Part shown: piece by piece, positions 60,387 through 64,000 of the stretch | Numbering within the stretch: the stretch's first letter is position 1 | Layout: each line of letters opens with the position of its first letter | Source: JBBQXH01 sp963710975 | GTDB lineage: Bacteria > Actinomycetota > Thermoleophilia > Gaiellales > Gaiellaceae | NCBI GenBank assembly: GCA_963710975.1 | Contig: CAVQCG010000004.1 | Location: forward strand, 186,001-250,000 | Length of the DNA: 64,000 nt | Direction: 5' to 3' | The notes under the pieces: generated by a model | What the model was told of the DNA's origin: nothing | Databases searched by the model: none | What the model saw: only the letters and a program-made list of their open reading frames with translations | Program-made: the position numbers and the translations under genes

Positions 60387-61294
60387 GTGCCGCCAGGGTC
60401 ACCGTCTGCGACGTCGGCGCCGCGGGACGGCCTCCAGAACGACCCGAAGATCCTCGAGCCGGAGACCCGCGCCGAGCTCGTCAATCGCCTCGCGGCCGCG
60501 GGCATCGCCGCGCATCGAGGCGGTCAGCTTCGTCAACCCCGCCCGGGTCCCGCAGATGGCGGGCGCGGAAGAGGTCGTCGCGGCGATCGACCGCGAGGCC
60601 CGGACGTCGTCTACGCCGGGCTCGCGCTGAACGAGAAGGGCTACGACCGGCTCGTGACGACCGGGCTCGACGAGGTGCATTTCGCCTTCGCCTCGACCGA
60701 GACGTTCAACCAGCGCAACTCGAACGCCACGGTCGAGCGAGTCGCTCGCCGCAGCCGAGCGGATCGTCGCCCGCGCGCACGCAGGACGGGATCAGGGTCA
60801 CCGTGACGATCGGCGCCTCGTTCGGCTGCCCGTTCGAGGGCAAGGTCGATCCCGGCCGCGATCCTCGAGCTCGCAGGACGGCTGGCGGCGGCGGACGCGG
60901 ACGAGATCGTGCTTCGCCGACACGATCGGCGTCGGCGTTCCGAGCCAGGTACGTCGGCTCGTCGGGGACGCCGTCGCGCTCGGCAAGCCGATCGCCGTTC
61001 ACCTGCACAACACGCGCAACACCGGCTTCGCGAACGCGTATCGCGGCCGTCGAGGCCGGCGCGACCGTGCTCGACGCGTCGGTTGGCGGGATCGGCGGCT
61101 GCCCGTTCGCGCCTCGCGCGACCGGCAACATCTGCACGGAGGATCTCGTCTATCTCCTGCACGGCGAGGGCATCGAGACCGGCATCGACCTCGACGCGCT
61201 GATCGGGGTCGCGGAATGGCTCGAGGGCGTCCTCGGGCGGCAGCTCGAAGGTCAGGTCTACCGCGCCGGCGTGTTCGCGCCGGTCGCCGGCTAG
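60383..61294 (+). CDS. HMG-CoA-lyase-like (HMGL) enzyme, frameshifted
   Basis: About 300 residues. GTG 60383 overlaps the CoA-transferase stop. Motifs of the HMGL family: GPRDGLQNDPK, the substrate loop SFVNPARVPQMAGAEEV, metal HxH in VHLHNTRNTG and the C-terminal signature SVGGIGGCPFAPRATGN with its active-site Cys. These enzymes cleave 3-hydroxy-3-methylglutaryl-CoA or similar tertiary hydroxyacyl-CoAs. Breaks near 60422, 60515, 60597, 60735, 60775, 60860, 60908 and 61040. Confidence 0.83.
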   Translation: MSAARVTVCDVGAAGRPPERPEDPRAGDPRRARQSPRGRGHRRASRRSASSTPPGSRRWRARKRSSRRSTARPGRRLRRARAEREGLRPARDDRARRGAFRLRLDRDVQPAQLERHGRASRSPQPSGSSPARTQDGIRVTVTIGASFGCPFEGKVDPGRDPRARRTAGGGGRGRDRASPTRSASAFRARYVGSSGTPSRSASRSPFTCTTRATPASRTRIAAVEAGATVLDASVGGIGGCPFAPRATGNICTEDLVYLLHGEGIETGIDLDALIGVAEWLEGVLGRQLEGQVYRAGVFAPVAG

Positions 61295-61315
61295 AGACAA
61301 GAGAAAGGACACGGA

Positions 61316-63399
61316 ATGGCGTACAGGCTGGGAGTGGACGTCGGGGGCACGTTCACCGACCTGTTTCTCGTCAGTGACGAGAACGGGGGCGGCGCAGTAC
61401 CGCGTCAAGACCCCGTCGACGCCCGGCCGACCCCTCGGAGGGCGTGCTCGATCGGCGTCAGTCGCATCTGCGACGAGGCGGGGATCGGCGTCGCCGACGT
61501 CCGCAACATCCTCCACGGCACGACCGTCGCGACGAATGCGGTGCTCGAGTCGAAGGGCGCCCGAGTCGGCCTGATCACGACGCATGGGCTTCAAGCAGAT
61601 CCTCCATCTCGCGCGCTCGCAGACGCCCGGGCCGCTCGCGGGCTGGATCATCATGATCAAGCCCGACCCGCCGGCGCTGCTCTCGGACACCCGCGAGGCG
61701 GTCGAGCGGCATGGACGCCCGCGGCAACACCGTCGTCCCGGTCGACGAGGCGCAGGTGGAGGAGATCGTCCGCGACCTCGTCGAGTCGGGGGTCGAGTCG
61801 CTCACGGTCGGCGCTCGTCAACTCGTACGTCTCCGGCGCGCACGAGGAGCGAGATCGGGGCCGATCGTCGAGCGGCTCTACCCGGGCTTCCCGGTGACGC
61901 TCTCCTCGGACGTGCTGCCCGGAGTTCCGCGAGTACGAGCGGACGCTGACCGCCTGCATGAACTCGTACGTCCGGCCGAAGGTCGCGACCTACGTCGAGC
62001 AGCTTCAGAGCCAGCTCGCCGGGATCGGCGCGCAGGCCGAGGTCAACATCCTGCGCTCCGACGCCGGGCTGATGACGACGCAGGAGGCCGCGCGGAACCC
62101 GATCTACGGCATCCTCTCGGGCCCGTCGGGCGGCGTCGCCGGCGCGCTCTTCGTCGCCGCAAGGCGGGCTTCGACGACATCCTCACCTTCGACATGGGCG
62201 GCACGTCGACCGACGTCGCGCTCTGCCAGAACGGCCAGCCGACGATCGGCCGCGAGACCTCGATCGGCCACTTCCGGATCAAGGTGCCGTCCGTGCAACG
62301 TGCACACGGTCGGCGCCGGCGGCGGCTCGATCGCGCACGTGCCCGAGCTGACGAAGGCGCTGCGCGTCGGCCCGCAGTCCGCCGGGGCGGAGCCCGGGCC
62401 TGCGGCCTACGGCAAGGGCGGCGACCGAGCCGACCGTGACCGACGCGAACGTCGTCGCTCGGGCACCTGCCGCCGCGCCTGCTCGGCGGCGAGATGGAGC
62501 TCGACGTCGAGGCCGCCCGGGCCGCCGTGCAGACGATCGCCGACGCGATGGGCCTGCGACGTCGGTCGAGCAGGCGGCCGAGGGGATCCTCGCGATCGTG
62601 AACGAGAACATGGCCGGCGCGCTTCGCCTCGTCTCCGTCCAGCGCGGCCACGACCCGCGCGAGTTCGCGCTCGTCGCCTACGGCGGCGCCGGCCCGCTGC
62701 ACGCGAACGCGGTCGCGAAGATGATGGGCTCGTTCCCGGTGATCGTCCCGCCGGCACCCGGGCCTTCTCTGCGCGATCGGCGACCTCGTCGCCGACTTCC
62801 GCGACGAGTTCGCGCAGACCTACATCCGCGCTCGTCTCCGAGGCCGATCCGGCCGAGGTGGCCGCGATCCTCGACGAGCTCGGCGGCGCGCGCGGCGCAG
62901 TGGCTCGAGGGCGAGGGCATCGCGCCGGAGGCGCGCGCGGCTCTCCTACGTCGCCGACATGCGCTACCGCCGGCAGGGCTACGAGATCCCGGTCGCGATC
63001 GACCCGGACGAGGTCCGCGCCGACGGTCTCGCCGACCTCGACGAGCGCTTCAACGGGCTCCACGAGCAGCTGTACGGCTTCCGGATGCACGGGCACCGCG
63101 TCGCGAGATCGTCAACCTGCGCGCGGTCGGCTTCGGCGCCGTGCCGAAGCCCGAGCTTCCGGCGGGCGAGCTGCGACCGGCGCGACGCGTCGGGCGCCGT
63201 CGTGGACGAGCACGAGATCGTCTTCGACGGCGAGCGGGTTCCGACGAAGATCTACGACCGGGCGAAGCTCGACGCCGGGCCTGCGGTTCGACGGGCCGGC
63301 GATCGTGACCGAGTTCGACTCGACCACGGTCGTCCTGCCCGGGCTACGAGGCCGACGGTCGACGTGAACTACAACATTCTGATCACCCCGAACGCGTAG
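61316..63399 (+). CDS. Hydantoinase/oxoprolinase subunit A (HyuA) family, frameshifted
   Basis: About 690 residues after joining frames. YRLGVDVGGTFTDLFLVSDE and ILHGTTVATNAVLESKGARV form the N-terminal domain; the ASKHA ATP-binding part has FDMGGTSTDVALCQNG, TVGAGGGSIAHVPE and GPQSAGAEPGPAAYG. A ribosome site lies at AGAAAGGA (about 61298-61308). HyuA homologues occur in ATP-dependent hydantoinases, 5-oxoprolinase and acetone/acetophenone carboxylases. At least fifteen breaks. Confidence 0.83.
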
Positions 63400-63410
63400 G
63401 GGAGGAAGCG

Positions 63411-64000
63411 ATGGCAACCACCGAAGAACTGCGGATCGCCGAGATCCCCGACATCGAGGTCGACCCGGTCACGCTCGACATCATCGAGGGCGCGCTGAAG
63501 AGCGCCCGCTTCGAGATGGACGCGGTGCTCTTCCGCTCCGCGATGAGCCCCGTCATCCGCGAGCAGCACGACGAGTTCCCGATGATCACCGACCCGCGCG
63601 GCCGGATGGTCGTGGGCCAGTTCGGCGCCTACATCAACGAGATGATGGAGGAGTGGGACCGGGGGATCTACCCGGGCGACGTGATCCTCACCTCCGATCC
63701 GTTCAAGTGCTCGGCCTCGATCTCGCACACGAACGACTGGCTCGTGCTCGTGCCGATCTTCTACGACGACGAGCTCGTCGGCTGGTCGTCGCAGTTCGGC
63801 CACCAGATGGACTGCCGGCGGGCCGCTGCCCGGGCTCGCTGCCGACGGGCGCGAAGACGATCTTCGAGGAGGGGCATCATCATCCCGCCGCTCAAGATCA
63901 TCGAGCGCGGGCGAGCTGCAGGAGGACGTGCTCAGGCTGATCCTCAACAACATGCGGCTCCCGGAGATGAACCGGGCCGACCTGTTCGCGATCGTCGCCG
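63411..64000 (+). CDS. Hydantoinase/oxoprolinase subunit B (HyuB) family, partial
   Basis: N-terminal ~195 residues, cut by the window edge. GGGGAGGAAG before ATG 63411 is the ribosome site. DPVTLDIIEGALKSARFEMD, LFRSAMSPVIREQHDEFPMI and GDVILTSDPFKCSASISHTN are typical of the B subunit that pairs with HyuA. The frame is intact to about 63815 and then breaks at a CGGCGGGCC run, near 63870 and near 63910. Confidence 0.83.
   Translation, partial: MATTEELRIAEIPDIEVDPVTLDIIEGALKSARFEMDAVLFRSAMSPVIREQHDEFPMITDPRGRMVVGQFGAYINEMMEEWDRGIYPGDVILTSDPFKCSASISHTNDWLVLVPIFYDDELVGWSSQFGHQMDCRRAAARARCRRARRRSSRRGIIIPPLKIIERGRAAGGRAQADPQQHAAPGDEPGRPVRDRR

Noticed and set aside
53952..64000. Horizontally acquired decayed region
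   Set aside because: Base composition and codon choice match the rest; breaks are single bases in runs with preserved motifs, which fits sequencing error better than decay.
1..64000. tRNA or rRNA genes
   Set aside because: Intergenic spaces were read for tRNA arms and rRNA signatures; none found.

Overview
The window reads as a chromosomal segment of a high-GC actinobacterium. The actinobacterial-type integration host factor gene followed by gmk, rpoZ and coaBC, the frequent GTG/TTG starts, the dense four-base gene overlaps and several start codons placed directly behind a TANNNT box all fit. A deep-branching class such as Thermoleophilia is my best guess, but this is inference from gene content, not a placement.

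Layout. 1-3.7 kb: end of a pyrimidine operon (pyrK, pyrD), then mihF, gmk, rpoZ, coaBC. 3.7-10.6 kb: a MoxR ATPase / DUF58 / membrane transglutaminase module, followed by a small TPR protein, an enolase-superfamily protein, a small helical protein and a DUF1461 membrane protein. 10.6-17.3 kb (minus strand): polysaccharide deacetylase lipoprotein, a small membrane protein, a large glutamate synthase subunit (gltB) and an MscS/CmpX-like channel. 17.4-24.4 kb: branched-chain and threonine biosynthesis (ilvB, ilvN, ilvC, hom, thrC, thrB), with a possible leader peptide before ilvB. 24.3-31.6 kb: SulP and AI-2E transporters, ilvD, then proA-proB. 31.7-33.2 kb: a SAM-I riboswitch controlling a second threonine-synthase-like enzyme. 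33.2-45.0 kb: an accessory catabolic island for amines, amides and amino acids (nitrilase-type amidase, cyclase-family hydrolase, ornithine cyclodeaminase, acetamidase/formamidase, an amino-acid decarboxylase joined in frame to an APC permease, VOC protein, copper amine oxidase, two amidohydrolase-fold proteins). 45.0-50.6 kb: a chagasin-like lipoprotein, then a polar amino-acid ABC transporter whose operon ends in a membrane-bound pseudokinase with a beta-propeller-like sensor. 50.7-52.9 kb: a beta-hydroxyacid dehydrogenase and an MFS transporter. 52.9-58.4 kb: a second MoxR module of the vWA type. 58.4-64 kb: an FCD-GntR regulator heading an operon for a CaiB-type CoA-transferase, an HMG-CoA-lyase-like enzyme and HyuA/HyuB subunits, cut by the window edge.

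Sequence quality changes sharply. Up to about 53.9 kb almost every gene is intact; the few breaks (pyrK, ilvB, copper amine oxidase, dehydrogenase, pseudokinase) are each repaired by one base in a G or C run. From about 54 kb to the end every gene is broken every 100-300 bases in the same way. I read these as homopolymer errors of a low-coverage contig end, so the tail genes are annotated as single genes across their frameshifts.

The most interesting non-coding content is a set of dispersed GC-rich palindromic repeats (19.5-19.65, 29.0-29.34, 33.09-33.31 and 52.74-52.84 kb), one group of which keeps a constant box and a constant stem length while the stem sequence co-varies. No tRNA, rRNA, CRISPR array, transposase or phage gene was seen.
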